The notes under the pieces were generated by a model. It ran no database searches and was not told the DNA's origin. It was given only the letters and a program-made list of their open reading frames with translations. Of a stretch of 20,918 nucleotides of DNA, positions 1 through 9,363 are shown piece by piece (the first letter of the stretch is position 1; the number at the start of each line of letters is the position of its first letter). Both the position numbers and the translations under genes were made by a program. This stretch comes from Ophiothrix spiculata (Eukaryota; Echinodermata; Ophiuroidea; Amphilepidida; Ophiotrichidae): the NCBI GenBank assembly GCA_000969725.1, contig JXSR01S033647.1; one strand, 5' to 3'.

Positions 1-23
1 AGACTTTATGATAATAATAATAA

Positions 24-240
24 ATGGTGCTTTTAGAGCGCAAAATCTTCCTAAGAACTCAGAGCGCCAAACAAAACAAGAACACAACACTTACATTCAG
101 GGAAAGCAAGACAGAACAGGTGGGTTTTGAGATGGCATTTAAAAACAGGAAGTGTTGGAATACTGCAAATTCTGTTTGGAAGCAAGTTCCATACAAAAGA
201 CGCAGCATAGTGGAACGAACGTTTACTGGCAGTTTTTAAG
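24..240. repeat. Dispersed repeat, copy 1 (left edge)
   Basis: The segment begins with an ATA microsatellite (about 7-22), then TTTTAGAGCGC, AGAGCGCCAAACAA, a purine-rich stretch, and GGAAGCAAGTTCCATA...GCAGCATAGTGGAACG. The same order of blocks recurs at about 6090-6300. Its 71-codon open frame has no recognisable protein features. The reverse complement ends GCGCTCTAAAAGCACC then a TTA microsatellite, which resembles the 3' tail of L2/CR1-like retroposons, so a minus-strand insertion is possible. Confidence 0.5.
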
Positions 241-436
241 TTTTTTATGATGTAAAAGTCTACATGATATTTACTGTGTACTGGCTATAATAACCGGAAG
301 CAGACATGTGGGAGTTTGTGAAGTCGGCATGTATATAGTATTACGCTATGTGTAGTGAACACATTAACACAATTATGCACTGTTTTGCTGTTTGCAATTT
401 GGGGATCCCTTTCTTTCATTGTTGTGAATATGTGAC

Positions 437-475
437 CATGGAAATAGTAGATTAAGCTTATCTACTATTTCCATG
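437..475. repeat. 39-bp perfect hairpin with TGTGAC on both sides
   Basis: The 16-bp arms 437-452 and 460-475 are perfectly complementary (CATGGAAATAGTAGAT) around a 7-base loop. TGTGAC stands just outside at 431-436 and, after one base, at 477-482. It may be a tiny mobile remnant with a target duplication, or a hairpin in the pre-mRNA. Confidence 0.6.
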
Positions 476-596
476 ATGTGACATAGGTCTGCTCCTCTCT
501 GTTGCTGATGCTATTGTTCGTTGGAAAATTCCAAATTATTGGTAGAAATACATACTGAGTGATTATGGTCTATATATGTACCCCATAATTGTGATC

Positions 597-1114
597 ATAC
601 ACACCCGCTCTGAAGTATTTCTGCACAATTAAAAACGTCCAAAAACCTCATTTTTTATATTAAGCGACCTAGAATCATCAAAGACTTATACTGGTATAGG
701 TAGCTTATTTCTTTTAATTTTCTTTTTTTTTCTTTTGTATCCTCCATTGCTATAAAAATGGCTGATTAATGGACCATATACAAATACACCACAAGGACAA
801 TCTCATTACTATGTAACTAATCAATTTTTCATAACCTCATTATTACCTTGTAACAGGATAGAATAATTTTAGTTTGTAAGTTTTAAAACAAATGCGCAGA
901 AATGTTTATAAACACAAATTTTTATGTTCCAACGAAAGTAGTAATATGCTTTACATACCATTTTTTCAAATGCAATGAATGCAATTCCGGTATAGTTACT
1001 TCGATAATTATACAATATAGACTCTGTCCAAAAATGATGAAAATCGGACAAACGCCTTTTGAGATATGACTGAATAAAGGTTTTGTGTGGAAATACTTTA
1101 GAGCGGCAGTGTAC
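597..1114. mobile_element. Possible inverted-repeat element, about 518 bp
   Basis: The segment at 597-628 (CCGCTCTGAAGTATTTC core) is repeated in inverted orientation at 1083-1114, with 26 of 32 bases matching by eye. The interior is AT-rich with no transposase-like frame. No clear target duplication was seen. It sits in the intron upstream of plexin exon a. A nonautonomous DNA element is the simplest reading. Confidence 0.4.
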
Positions 1115-1217
1115 AAACCCATCTAGCCTTATTTCAAATCCTGTACTATCAAAATTATTGAGTATTGTATGATATTTTGTGATTCATATAGTTTGTTTGT
1201 ATGGTTTTCTCTTTCAG

Positions 1218-1306
1218 CAAATATTATGAGTGATACTGCTTCTCACATAGCTTTTTCTCCCAATGACTCAACTCAAGCAGAGGATGGCGTATTGCTCTGG
1301 CATTTG
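1218..1306 (+). CDS. Plexin 1 exon a: segment leading into the second GAP half
   Basis: The acceptor is a CTTTCAG ending at 1217 and the donor is GTAAG at 1307. The exon starts with the last two bases of a split codon and ends in phase 0. It encodes about 29 residues rich in Ser, Asp and Asn, then GVLLWHL. This corresponds to the variable linker of plexins before the conserved VWHLVK-like block. An earlier ATG at 1169 belongs to intron sequence, so the exon should not be read as a gene start. Confidence 0.8.
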
Positions 1307-4300
1307 GTAAGTATGCATCGACAAGAAAGTCAAAAAGCAATAGAAACCATTTTTCATTTATAGATTACTTATTTTTATGCAGTGTCAAGACTTGTGTTAA
1401 TGGCTCTATTTTGTGTTTGTTTGTTTGTTTTTTATCCAGGTTGGGCTATGGTTCTATAGCTGATGGTATAACCTGATGATTCATTTTAAGAACCACTGAT
1501 ATATATATAAATATGGAAGACAATTTTTAAGGATTTTTTTCATTCTAGTGTTATGATGCTATATAAATATAACATAAAGACAAACAATTTTAGATGTCAT
1601 GCACGCCAGCTGGATCTTGTTAAACTTATCATATTTCCAGTGTACTCAAGCATGATTACTCCTTCCAGGAGGTCGGTTATCCAAAAAATTGTGAAAATAC
1701 ATTTTGATACTTTTTTATGTTTCAATAATTCTTTTATATAGGTAAAAGAAGAAGAAGACCTAGTTGATCCAAGACAGAAGAAACATCAAAAGACGAATGT
1801 CAGACAAAGGAAGCAGATTCGTGAAATCTTGTTCCCACGGTTACTTGGAGCAAAGGTAATTTCTTTTTAGCAAGGCCTAGAGAGGCAATTTAAGACATTC
1901 TTCAATTCATGATGACTGCTAGAAATTATAAACTATATCAGCAATTATGTGGATTTTAAGTCTAAAGTGGCTGAAACAGGGGTGGGAACAATCAGAGGTA
2001 GATAACCTACTCTTTACGATACCAGCTGTGATTGCATGTACAGGTATGACTCTTCTATACATGTGACCAAAGGCTTTATGTCTACTCTGAAATATTTACC
2101 CAACTCTACATACTTCATGTAAGGGGCGAGAAGATCCAATATCTGACCCCTGTGCTACCATCAAGTCAGACAAAGACATCTTGGCAAAGTTTCCTATTTC
2201 CGAGATTTCAATCCAGCAAGGCAGCCTCCCCGTGAATTGAACCTGGTCCTATTGTGTGTAAGGCGAGATTGCTAACCACTCCACTACGGTTCCCCTAACA
2301 TAGAATGGGGAAGAAAAGTGGTATTGTAATAGCCAGGCTTGGGTAGTATAGCATAGCAAGGTTTATTCTGGTACAATGAGGTATAGTAAAGCCTAAAGTA
2401 GAAATGCAAGATCTAGCCTTGAATAGTAAGGCATTGAAAAACAGGGTGCATAATACTGTTCAGGCTTTGGAGATAGGACAAATTCTAGCTTATGCATACC
2501 TAGCCCTAGGGTGGTATAGCCTTACACAGGAAAACATATTGCAATGTATGGAGGCATAGCTAGACTTTTGGTTAGGGTGAAAATGTATGTATGCTATATT
2601 AACCTAAGTTTGGGCAGTATTTTGTAAAAAATAAAGTTATAATAAAGCATTATGATTTAAATTTCTGTTTACTGTTATGTCTTAAATCCACTTCTGCTAA
2701 AATAAAATTCTAAATCATTATATAAATTCCTTTCATTTGTCTAGGGAGCTCTTCAAGATTACATGGACAATATGTTTGGTGCAATCCTCAACACAGATGA
2801 TGTGCCTGTTGGCATCAAGTACATCTTTGATATTTTTGATGGCCTGGCTGTGAGATATAACATAGAGGATGATGCTGTAATACACAAATGGAAGAGCAAC
2901 ATGTAAGAATTAACTGAGTTCGTTTTTTTTTTTTTTTGGATTTGCATGAAATTTAAGCTTGTGGCAAGTTCAGGCAAATCCTAAATGTTTGGGAAAGATG
3001 TTAAATTTTTCTAGCACATTTTTTTAATAATTGTCTTGTGTATATAGTTGTATTGCCATGATTCATGAAAAATTAACTCATTAAAATGATTTTGCAGTCC
3101 ATGCTTTTTAAGGAGCGATTTCGCTCCTTGGCGCTCCTTAACATTGTCCAAGGTGCGCGAATGGCTGCGCTCCTTAAAACTGCAAGTACGAGTCGGTAAA
3201 TTTACACTGCAACGAATAGTCAAAGCTTCCTAAAATGAACCTACCAATAAACAACATCCATATCATGATTCACTTTGTCATTTCATACCTCTTGAAGAAC
3301 AGTTTACGTTAATCCAGTTTATTCTAATGATTTTTTAAAACTCAGCTGGCGCAAAAGTGCAAATTTGCGCCCATATAACGTCTAATTGCCCCGGATCCGG
3401 TTAAAATTAGAGTAAAGGACTCATTCAATAATTTATTTATTTATATATTCAATTACCTAATGATTTCTTATTACTTATTGCAGGAGGAATTTATTTCAAG
3501 AAACTTGTTGTCTGAAATCTGCATTTTAATAATAACATTGAATTGAGCTCCTCGAATTGCCGAGTAATTCATCAAGCTCCAGTTTTTAAATTCAAGGACT
3601 GTTTTGGTCGGAAATTATGATGGAAATTTATAGTTTGTTGTCTGTGCACTTGTAAGACCTTTTTAATGGTGTACCTTTTACATCTCATGTATTTGTTGTT
3701 GGTTGAACTACTATTACACTCCAATATTGGGTAAAGGTTGGCTATGCCACTGAATGGAGATCTTTTATTTGTTTCACAATGATGGCAAAACCAATGAATA
3801 TGTATGTATATCAGTAAAGTTAGTTAATTTGGTGCCTGATTTGTTGTACTGTATAAGTGGTATATTTCGGGTTACATTAATTTTCATGTTTTTCGCACAC
3901 ATTTGCCTAGCGCAAAAATAAATGTAGCGCAAAACTGGTATTTGGGTGGTTCTTCGCTAAGTGTCTACTTTCGTGTCCCGCTACTTTAACTCACTATAAA
4001 TGAAAAAAATTACAATTCTGAAATATTTATTTTGTGGTTTTGTCTTGATAAATATGATCTTTATTATAAAAAATTATAAAAACCTTGATAAACAAAGTTA
4101 AATGTTGTTATTTTTCCTGATGTTTGATGCAAACCCCCCAAAAACCCTATGTCCCTATGGTTATGCTTAAAATTACAATTGTCATTATTTATTTGGTAGT
4201 AAAAAAAATTTTCTTTTTGGAAATACTCTTGATCACTAAGTATTTACTAATTGAACATATCCTATATATCAAATAATGCAATAATGTATCAATTAAATCC

Positions 4301-7067
4301 TAAATTTTACCATTTTTGTTCAAAAAATTCTGTCCCTAGATTTGAGTCATTTCCGTAAAGAACATTTTGAAGGGCAGTCTATAAAATTGAAAACACTGAA
4401 TCCAAAAATTAACCTAGTCAATAAGTACCTGCATGAATTGGCTACTTGGCACACATCATTTATCTCTGTTATCTCTGATGAATACAGACTTTTGCAAAAA
4501 TGTGGGAGAGTACCTTTATTCAGTGTCATTTCCGTAACGCTGTATAACACTATAAATATAGGAAAGTAATGTCCGTTTTGATTGGCAGTACAAACAGAAT
4601 TGTGACCTGTTCCCTAATATATAAACAATCACGCTAGGCATCGCCCTCAGGGGACGTTATACTGGTCTAAATGATAAAACCATCATTTCCCTAACGGTCA
4701 TTTCCGTAACTTTTTACCGTTACGGAAATGATTTCTTGACACTTTCACCTGTTCATATTGGCAATAAAATCCGAGTCATAATCAATCTGGTTTTCTCCAT
4801 TTGAAAGAACCTCCCTCAATGGTTCTTCATATGTGTTCAGATATTGAGGATACGTAGTAGAATTTACTCAGCTTGACATTTACTGTCTGATTGTCATTTC
4901 CATAACAAATAGTGTTACGGAAATGACTTTTAATGGTTTTCCCTATGCTACAACACTGAAAATTAGATGTCGCATAAAATTATTTGAAGGCTCTAAAGAT
5001 CGCGCCGAGTGCTCATTCTAGTATTTGTGCACTATTGTGAACACATTCCAAGAAAAAAATTATGATTTGAAAAACTTTTTTTCTCATTTTTTTTAAAGCC
5101 AAAAGTAGACACTTAGCTAAGAACCACCCATTTACATACCGCCACACGTTAAAACAAATCACAAGTACAAAAACTAAAGCACACAAAATGATTCAAAATA
5201 GCTCAAAATTAGCCTTGCACTAAAATTACTGAGCATGAAAATATTGATGTTTACAATATATTTACGTGTTAAGCTTATTTCAGACAAGGCATTAGGTAGT
5301 TGAAAAGGCTATTAAATTAAAACAATCCCAAGTATAATAGTGTATTTGTCAGTGTGTCTAAGATAATATCATTTCTATTACAGGCATTGTTCTTTTATCT
5401 TAAATTTCCTCAATCTTTTTCAGATTGCCCCTGCGGTTTTGGCAGAAGATTATTACCAACCCTCGATATATTTTTGACATCAACCAAACTCCAAGTGAAG
5501 AAGCTAGTTTGGGTGTGATATCGCAGGCATTCTATGATGCATTTAGGAAGAACCCGGACAAAATATCAGAGGTGAGGTTTGATTGCAATATCACTTGCAT
5601 TGTGCTTATAAAGAACCCTGAGAAAATATTAAGCTTTGGTTTTTGATGAAAGGGGCCTTTGATTCTATATTGTCATGTGCTTGGGGGTTGGGACCAATCA
5701 CTGATCAATATTAATTCCAACTCAACTTTAAGCAATGCAACCAGTTCATCTCTTCATTTGCTTAGTCCAAAGTGTTTGAATGAAAATGATACATATAGCA
5801 AAAAGCTGTCCAACATTTTATTTATAATTCTATCATTGAATTAACATATCTTATTTGATTTTATTATCTTTAGGCTGCATCTTTCAAGAAGCTGTTGTAC
5901 AATAAAGAGATTCCCAAGTATCGTGAAATGGTGGGTAACTACTACAAGAATGTATCAGATATGCAGCGAATCACCAAATCTGTACTGGATGAAGACCTGA
6001 AAGATATCTGTGAGGTAAGTAGCTTTTATTATTTCAGTTAATGAGGAAACTGTTTGCCTTTATCCTAGTACATACATACATACATACTGGGATTAGTACC
6101 GTGCTTTTCCATCTAGATCAAAGCGCTAAACAACAGAGAATGAACAAAGCAAGAAAATCAATGAGGATGTGTTTTAAGAAGTTTCATGAAAACTGTCACA
6201 GAGGAAACCATCTTGATATTTTGTGGAAGGCAGTTCCATAATGCAGGACCAGCAGCACGGAACAATTTGTCCCCACTACAAGTTTTACCGATGAATGTGT
6301 TTAGAAGTGTGGTGTAATTTGGTGATCTTGTAACCGGTCCCGATGATTATCTCGTTTTGTATTGGTAATAAAAACATTGTACAAGCTCATTTCTTGTAAA
6401 GTAAGGATTCAAATTCACCTCGTGGTTGACAATTAGCTTCTGGCCAGTTGCCATTGTTTTCAGCAATGGCAACCATCTAGCAGTTATATGCAGGTTGCGT
6501 TTTGAAATAGACTCTAATTAGTAATTTATTTCTTGTTTTTCTCAGAAATTTACAGGCTTGTTCAGTCGAGTCAGTACCCTGAAGGAGCTTCACACATTGA
6601 TGTACAAATACAAAGACAAGGTAAATCATGTGTAACAGCTAACTTTACATATACTTATGGGGTGCCACTGGTGCAAATGATTTTTTCCCACTTGGGGGTT
6701 TTGAAACTACTGAAATATCTAAACCAAGATCATGACCACAATTAACCTGGGAATTTATGTTGCTTTAATTATTTTTTGTTTTCAACATAAATTTAGACAT
6801 TTTGTACGTATTTAAAGATTTGTACAGATTTTAGCCAAAAATGTGAATTTTCGTATAAATTTTACTCATCTTAGAGGAATTTGGCACTTATTATGTTATT
6901 TTCATCACATTTTTATTTCTGCGCAGCTAATAGAAGAACTAGATGATGACGAAGCCTTCCAAAAGTCTGGTCTATCTGAACAGTTGGAGCATGTCTTGGA
7001 TTTACTACCAATGAGCAAAGTCCGTCAGTCTGGCAATATATACCAGCAGGATGTATCAGAGAAATAA
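1218..7067 (+). CDS. Plexin gene 1, 3' part (spliced, seven exons, 5' end outside window)
   Basis: This is the C-terminal end of a plexin, a single-pass receptor for semaphorins whose cytoplasmic region is a split GTPase-activating domain acting on Rap/Ras small GTPases. Seven exons (1218-1306, 1742-1855, 2745-2902, 5424-5571, 5874-6014, 6546-6620, 6927-7067) have AG acceptors and GT donors and join in a consistent phase to about 288 residues plus a stop. Recognisable plexin blocks, in order, are the VLLWHLVK-like segment, IKYIFDIFD, HKWKSN then LPLRFW, TNPRYIFDI, and KLLYNKEIPKYR. The Arg of LPLRFW is the position of the second GAP arginine in vertebrate plexins. The extracellular part, transmembrane helix, first Arg motif and most of the Rho-binding domain must lie left of the window. 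The usual GKDSP-type sequence before KLLY is not conserved, and the C-terminal tail differs from vertebrate plexins, so this is a diverged family member. I cannot assign it to class A, B, C or D. Confidence 0.9.
1742..1855 (+). CDS. Plexin 1 exon b: basic/acidic linker and EILFPRLLGAK
   Basis: This phase 0-0 exon of 38 codons lies between an acceptor ending at 1741 and a GTAATT donor at 1856. It begins VKEEEDLVD, continues through a strongly basic stretch (KKHQK...RQRKQ) and ends EILFPRLLGAK, matching the plexin EIYLTRLLATK-type position. The preceding exon ends in WHL, so the junction rebuilds the family WHLVK block. That is good support for both splice sites. Confidence 0.85.
2105..2296 (-). 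mobile_element. tRNA-derived SINE, minus strand
   Basis: Read on the minus strand, 2296 down to about 2224 is tRNA-like, with an A-box TAGTGGAGTGGTTAGC (2286-2271) and a B-box GGTTCAATTC (2242-2233). About 115 bases of unrelated body follow down to about 2105. The spacing of the two internal polymerase III boxes fits a tRNA, but the arms do not form a convincing cloverleaf. It lies in the plexin 1 intron between exons b and c. Confidence 0.7.
2330..2600. repeat. Degenerate short repeats of a TATAGCC-type word
   Basis: Variants such as GTAGTATAGCATAGCAAGG, GAGGTATAGTAAAGCC, GAATAGTAAGGC and GGTGGTATAGCC recur irregularly. No fixed period could be set by eye. It may be an old decayed tandem repeat within the intron. 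No gene is seen. Confidence 0.25.
2745..2902 (+). CDS. Plexin 1 exon c: GAP helices, IKYIFDIFD block
   Basis: The acceptor TTTGTCTAG ends at 2744 and the donor GTAAGA begins at 2903. It encodes 52 residues from GALQDYMDNMFGAIL to HKWKSN plus two bases of a split Ile codon. The segment matches the plexin pattern of G(T/A)LQ, a short Asp/Asn-rich loop, P(L/V)xIKYxFDF, then WKSN. It lines up directly with the LPLRFW start of the next exon across a 2.5-kb intron. Confidence 0.9.
3110..3175. repeat. Cluster of CGCTCCTT/AAGGAGCG words
   Basis: AAGGAGCG at 3110-3117 pairs with CGCTCCTT at 3122-3129, forming an 8-bp stem. CGCTCCTT recurs at 3132-3139 and 3168-3175. This is four copies of an 8-mer within 66 bases of otherwise AT-rich intron. 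Confidence 0.4.
3944..5129. mobile_element. 1.19-kb nonautonomous DNA transposon with terminal inverted repeats
   Basis: The left end is GGGTGGTTCTTCGCTAAGTG followed by TCTACTTT, and the right end is its near-exact reverse complement (one difference in about 28 bases). ATTT flanks both ends (3940-3943 and 5130-5133), a possible 4-bp target duplication. No transposase-like protein is encoded. The interior carries seven copies of a TCATTTCCGTAAC-type motif. The element occupies much of the 2.5-kb intron between plexin exons c and d. I do not recognise the superfamily. Confidence 0.75.
4347..4926. repeat. Seven copies of TCATTTCCGTAAC within the TIR element
   Basis: Forward copies or variants start at 4347, 4526, 4683 (CCCTAAC variant), 4698 and 4894. 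Inverted copies are at 4719-4731 and 4914-4926. Two pairs form stem-loops: 4698-4731 with perfect 13-bp arms, and 4894-4926 with one mismatch. They could be protein-binding sites of the mobilising transposase, or remnants of an amplified subrepeat. Confidence 0.7.
5424..5571 (+). CDS. Plexin 1 exon d: LPLRFW catalytic-arginine exon
   Basis: The acceptor TTTTTCAG ends at 5423 and the donor GTGAGG starts at 5572. After one base that completes the split codon, 49 residues run from LPLRFWQKIITNPRYIFDI to NPDKISE. The Arg codon at 5434-5436 corresponds to the second arginine required for GAP activity in vertebrate plexins, so the catalytic position is kept here. The SLGVISQAFYDAF segment matches the plexin SVIAQAFxDA helix. 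Confidence 0.9.
5874..6014 (+). CDS. Plexin 1 exon e: KLLYNKEIPKYR block
   Basis: This phase 0-0 exon of 47 codons has acceptor CTTTAG ending at 5873 and donor GTAAGT at 6015. It contains KKLLYNKEIPKYREMVGNYY, close to the plexin KLLYAKEIPEYR helix, and then the helix with DEDLKDICE in place of the usual NAYLAEQS. The residues before KLLY do not show the widely conserved GKDSP motif, a real departure from the family norm. Confidence 0.9.
6060..6310. repeat. Dispersed repeat, copy 2 (in plexin 1 intron)
   Basis: It starts with a CATA microsatellite (about 6071-6087), then GTGCTTTTCCA, TCAAAGCGCTAAACAACAG, GAGGATGTGTTTTAAGAAG and GGAAGGCAGTTCCATAATGC...AGCAGCACGGAAC. These blocks match copy 1 at 24-240 in the same order and orientation with substantial divergence. 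It lies inside the intron between exons e and f of plexin 1. Confidence 0.5.
6546..6620 (+). CDS. Plexin 1 exon f: short helical exon
   Basis: This 25-codon phase 0-0 exon lies between TTCTCAG ending at 6545 and GTAAAT at 6621. It reads KFTGLFSRVSTLKELHTLMY and then KYKDK. The ALxEIYxY-like helix of plexin GAP domains fits here (TLKELHTLMYKY). It is too short to recognise alone. Support comes from phase, splice sites and position between exons e and g. Confidence 0.8.
6927..7067 (+). CDS. Plexin 1 exon g: terminal coding exon
   Basis: The acceptor TCTGCGCAG ends at 6926 and TAA is at 7065-7067. It encodes 46 residues beginning LIEELDDDEAF and then a helix EQLEHVLDLLPM, equivalent to the family ALEEDxxARRxxL...QL helix. 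The tail after LLPM is Gln/Ser/Asn-rich and ends DVSEK. It shows no similarity I recognise to the class B PDZ-binding end or the class A SIES-type end. Confidence 0.85.
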   Translation, partial: LIEELDDDEAFQKSGLSEQLEHVLDLLPMSKVRQSGNIYQQDVSEK

Positions 7068-7528
7068 TAAGAAATGAGTTGGACAAAGCTAGAAGCTTTT
7101 GGCTCGTAAACCTTATCGCTATGCCCTGCAATTCATTGGAGTGCTATGAGCTAATTTGATACAACCCTAATCTTGGATTTTAAATAGTTGCTGCTCCTGG
7201 AAAGACTCCAAATTTGGCCATTTGTGGTTATGTTTGTGGTTAATGTGGTAAAATGAGCTATTTCATGGCTTGTACAATAGGGAATATGTATGAGCTTTTG
7301 TCTGTTATAAATCCCGAAATGCCTCCACTGATCTGCTGATTGAACAGAAATAGCATGAAAGAGAAAATATTGGAACTCCAGATTTTACGTACATACACAG
7401 TGTGTTGTAGTTCTACATATTTGGTATTTTCAGTAATATATGTATTCAGAGATCTTTTATATTTGTAAATAAGAAATTAATGGACTGCTTATACTCGGAA
7501 AACATTTTTGTATAATAGAGAAATTAAA
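7068..7528 (+). other. Putative plexin 1 3' UTR with ATTAAA signal
   Basis: Sequence after the TAA has no coding potential. The first plausible cleavage signal is ATTAAA at 7523-7528, followed by a T-rich stretch (GTTTATTTTTGT). A canonical AATAAA occurs only at 8190-8195. If the distal site is used, the palindromic element at 7645-7803 would be transcribed in the UTR. Confidence 0.3.
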
Positions 7529-7644
7529 GTTTATTTTTGTATTACCCAGTACTTTAGTAAATGTGTATGCATCCATAGAAAGTAGAAAATGATCTGAACT
7601 TGTACTGAATTTTGTATCAGTCATACTTGCATGTAGAAGATGAT

Positions 7645-7803
7645 ATATGTGTACCGCCGCGGCAAAAGGGTCCAGTTGTCGGCTTGTACATGTTACTCCT
7701 TGTAGCATATCTAATGCATGGTATTTGTATACGTCAGATATGCTACAATGAGCAACATGTAGGAGTCGACAACTGGACCCTTTTGCCGCGGCGGTACACA
7801 TAT
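7645..7803. mobile_element. 159-bp palindromic MITE
   Basis: The 68-bp arms 7645-7712 and 7736-7803 are inverted copies, identical over the outer 37 bases including CCGCCGCGGCAAAAGGGTCC, around a 23-base loop. The GC-rich ends stand out in AT-rich DNA. If the ends are read as TGTGTACCGCC, a TA dinucleotide flanks both sides, as for Tc1/mariner-like elements. It lies about 580 bp after the plexin 1 stop and may be inside its 3' UTR. Confidence 0.8.
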
Positions 7804-8960
7804 GTTCAAAACAGAATCAAACCATTTTTTTTGTACTCGTTAACATCTAATATGGATCTTGACACAGTATTTGGTTTTTGTGACTACCTGTGAACATGTG
7901 ATGTCTAGTGTCTAAAAGATTCTAAAAGTTGGAAATAATGTGGTATCTTGCAAGCAATTAACAAGCATCTTGATTAATATAGGTCTAGACTAGACTCTAC
8001 ATAGCTATCTTTGAGTATTCTTGCTTTGTATATGTAATTAGTTACCATCAGACAAATCAGTTTCAATCAATTGGTATAATGGTTTAGATGGTCAACAAAT
8101 GTAACCTGTTATATCAAAAGGTATTTTAAGGTCCCCAAATCAAAACTGATATTTTGGTCTCATCTGAAAGTTAAGATATTAAGCTTTAAAATAAAACATT
8201 GCTTTTGGTTATTGGGTGTCTGGTTGCAAAGTTCCATCCAAATTGGTAAAAGGCATTGGACTGATTTGGACAACTATAGTTATGAGAAAATCAAGTTTTT
8301 GTACTGAGTAGAACTTGAATGGAGAGAGGATTTTCATCTCAGTTTTTAACACATTTTTTTCTTCTTGCGTTTTGGCTGTTGGAACCTGATTAATGTTACA
8401 AAAAATACTTCAAAGGTAACATTCGAATAATTGTGGAATTGTTGCTAATACCTTTAAGTAAACAATTCAAGCCAATTATTTTATTTTAGGGTTGACCAAA
8501 AAAACTTGACAAAACAGGGACAATGTATGGACTAGGTTTGTGTAATAGCTTGCATCCTCATAGCTTTTTAGTCATAGCTTCTTAGTCATTAGTTTTGATT
8601 TTTAACGTATATAGTTTGTCATTTGTCAAATCTTCCTACCTTAACTTTTACTTTCATGCTTTTTTTTTTCTTTATAGGGTCAACATGTGGTTGGCATCCA
8701 TTGTGGTGTTTTTAAATTAATGAAATTTCTAGCTTTATATATGTATAAATATGATCGGAAAGTCCCTGGTGGAAAATGTGTTAAAACTCAAATTACAAAT
8801 TTATAATGTATCTAAATCAAATAGTACTAAGAATATTGTTTTTCAGAAAAGATTTGAATTTTTTAATATAAATTAGTGTCATAAGTATTGTATTCAGGTT
8901 ACACATATACACTTACTCCATAAATAGATGCATTTGTTGTAGGATTTTGTTCAAAATGTA
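7804..8960. other. Intergenic AT-rich sequence, nothing recognised
   Basis: No open frame, RNA or clear repeat was found. An AATAAA at 8190-8195 is a possible distal polyadenylation signal for plexin 1. Confidence 0.5.
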
Positions 8961-9200
8961 GATGATTTTGCTCCAGGAAGTTATACTTACAACTTTAGCT
9001 TTCACAATATAGGCTAATGGCTTGATCATACTGCTAATTACAAAACATCAGCGACCAAAAAGAGAAGAGAGTAAAGAGACTACAACCAAGTTTCCTGGGA
9101 AAAGCAGTGGACCAAGTCACTTGTGATCAAGCCATCAGCCAAGATGGCAAAAGCTAAGGTTGTAAGTATAAGTTTCTGGATTTGTCAAGCAAAATCATTT
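8961..9200. mobile_element. MITE with long imperfect inverted repeats, 240 bp
   Basis: The left arm 8961-9028 (GATGATTTTGCTCCAGGAAG through GGCTTGATCA) is matched by the reverse complement of 9124-9200, which has a short extra segment. The centre of about 95 bp is purine-rich and noncoding. The target duplication is uncertain. Confidence 0.7.
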
Positions 9201-9363
9201 ACATTTACTATATACATTTATTGTATTATACATTATACAGCAAAATCTTGTTATAACAAAATCTGTTGTAACAAATTCCTATCATAACTTTAGTTATTTC
9301 AATTTACCATTGCACAAATTTCTTTTTTATATTATTTCTATAACCCTTGAATTTGGATATAAA

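Noticed and set aside
1169..1363. Independent 64-codon gene starting at 1169.
   Set aside because: Its middle is plexin exon a (1218-1306). The rest is intron on both sides of clear splice sites.
2224..2296. Functional tRNA gene on the minus strand.
   Set aside because: It has A and B boxes but no convincing cloverleaf, and it continues into a SINE body.
4342..4569. 75-codon frame inside the 1.19-kb element as a transposase remnant.
   Set aside because: There is no recognisable catalytic motif, and the composition looks like translated noncoding AT-rich DNA.
7457..7893. Overlapping open frames of 114 and 93 codons on opposite strands.
   Set aside because: They run through the palindromic MITE. 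Both strands are open because the arms are inverted copies.
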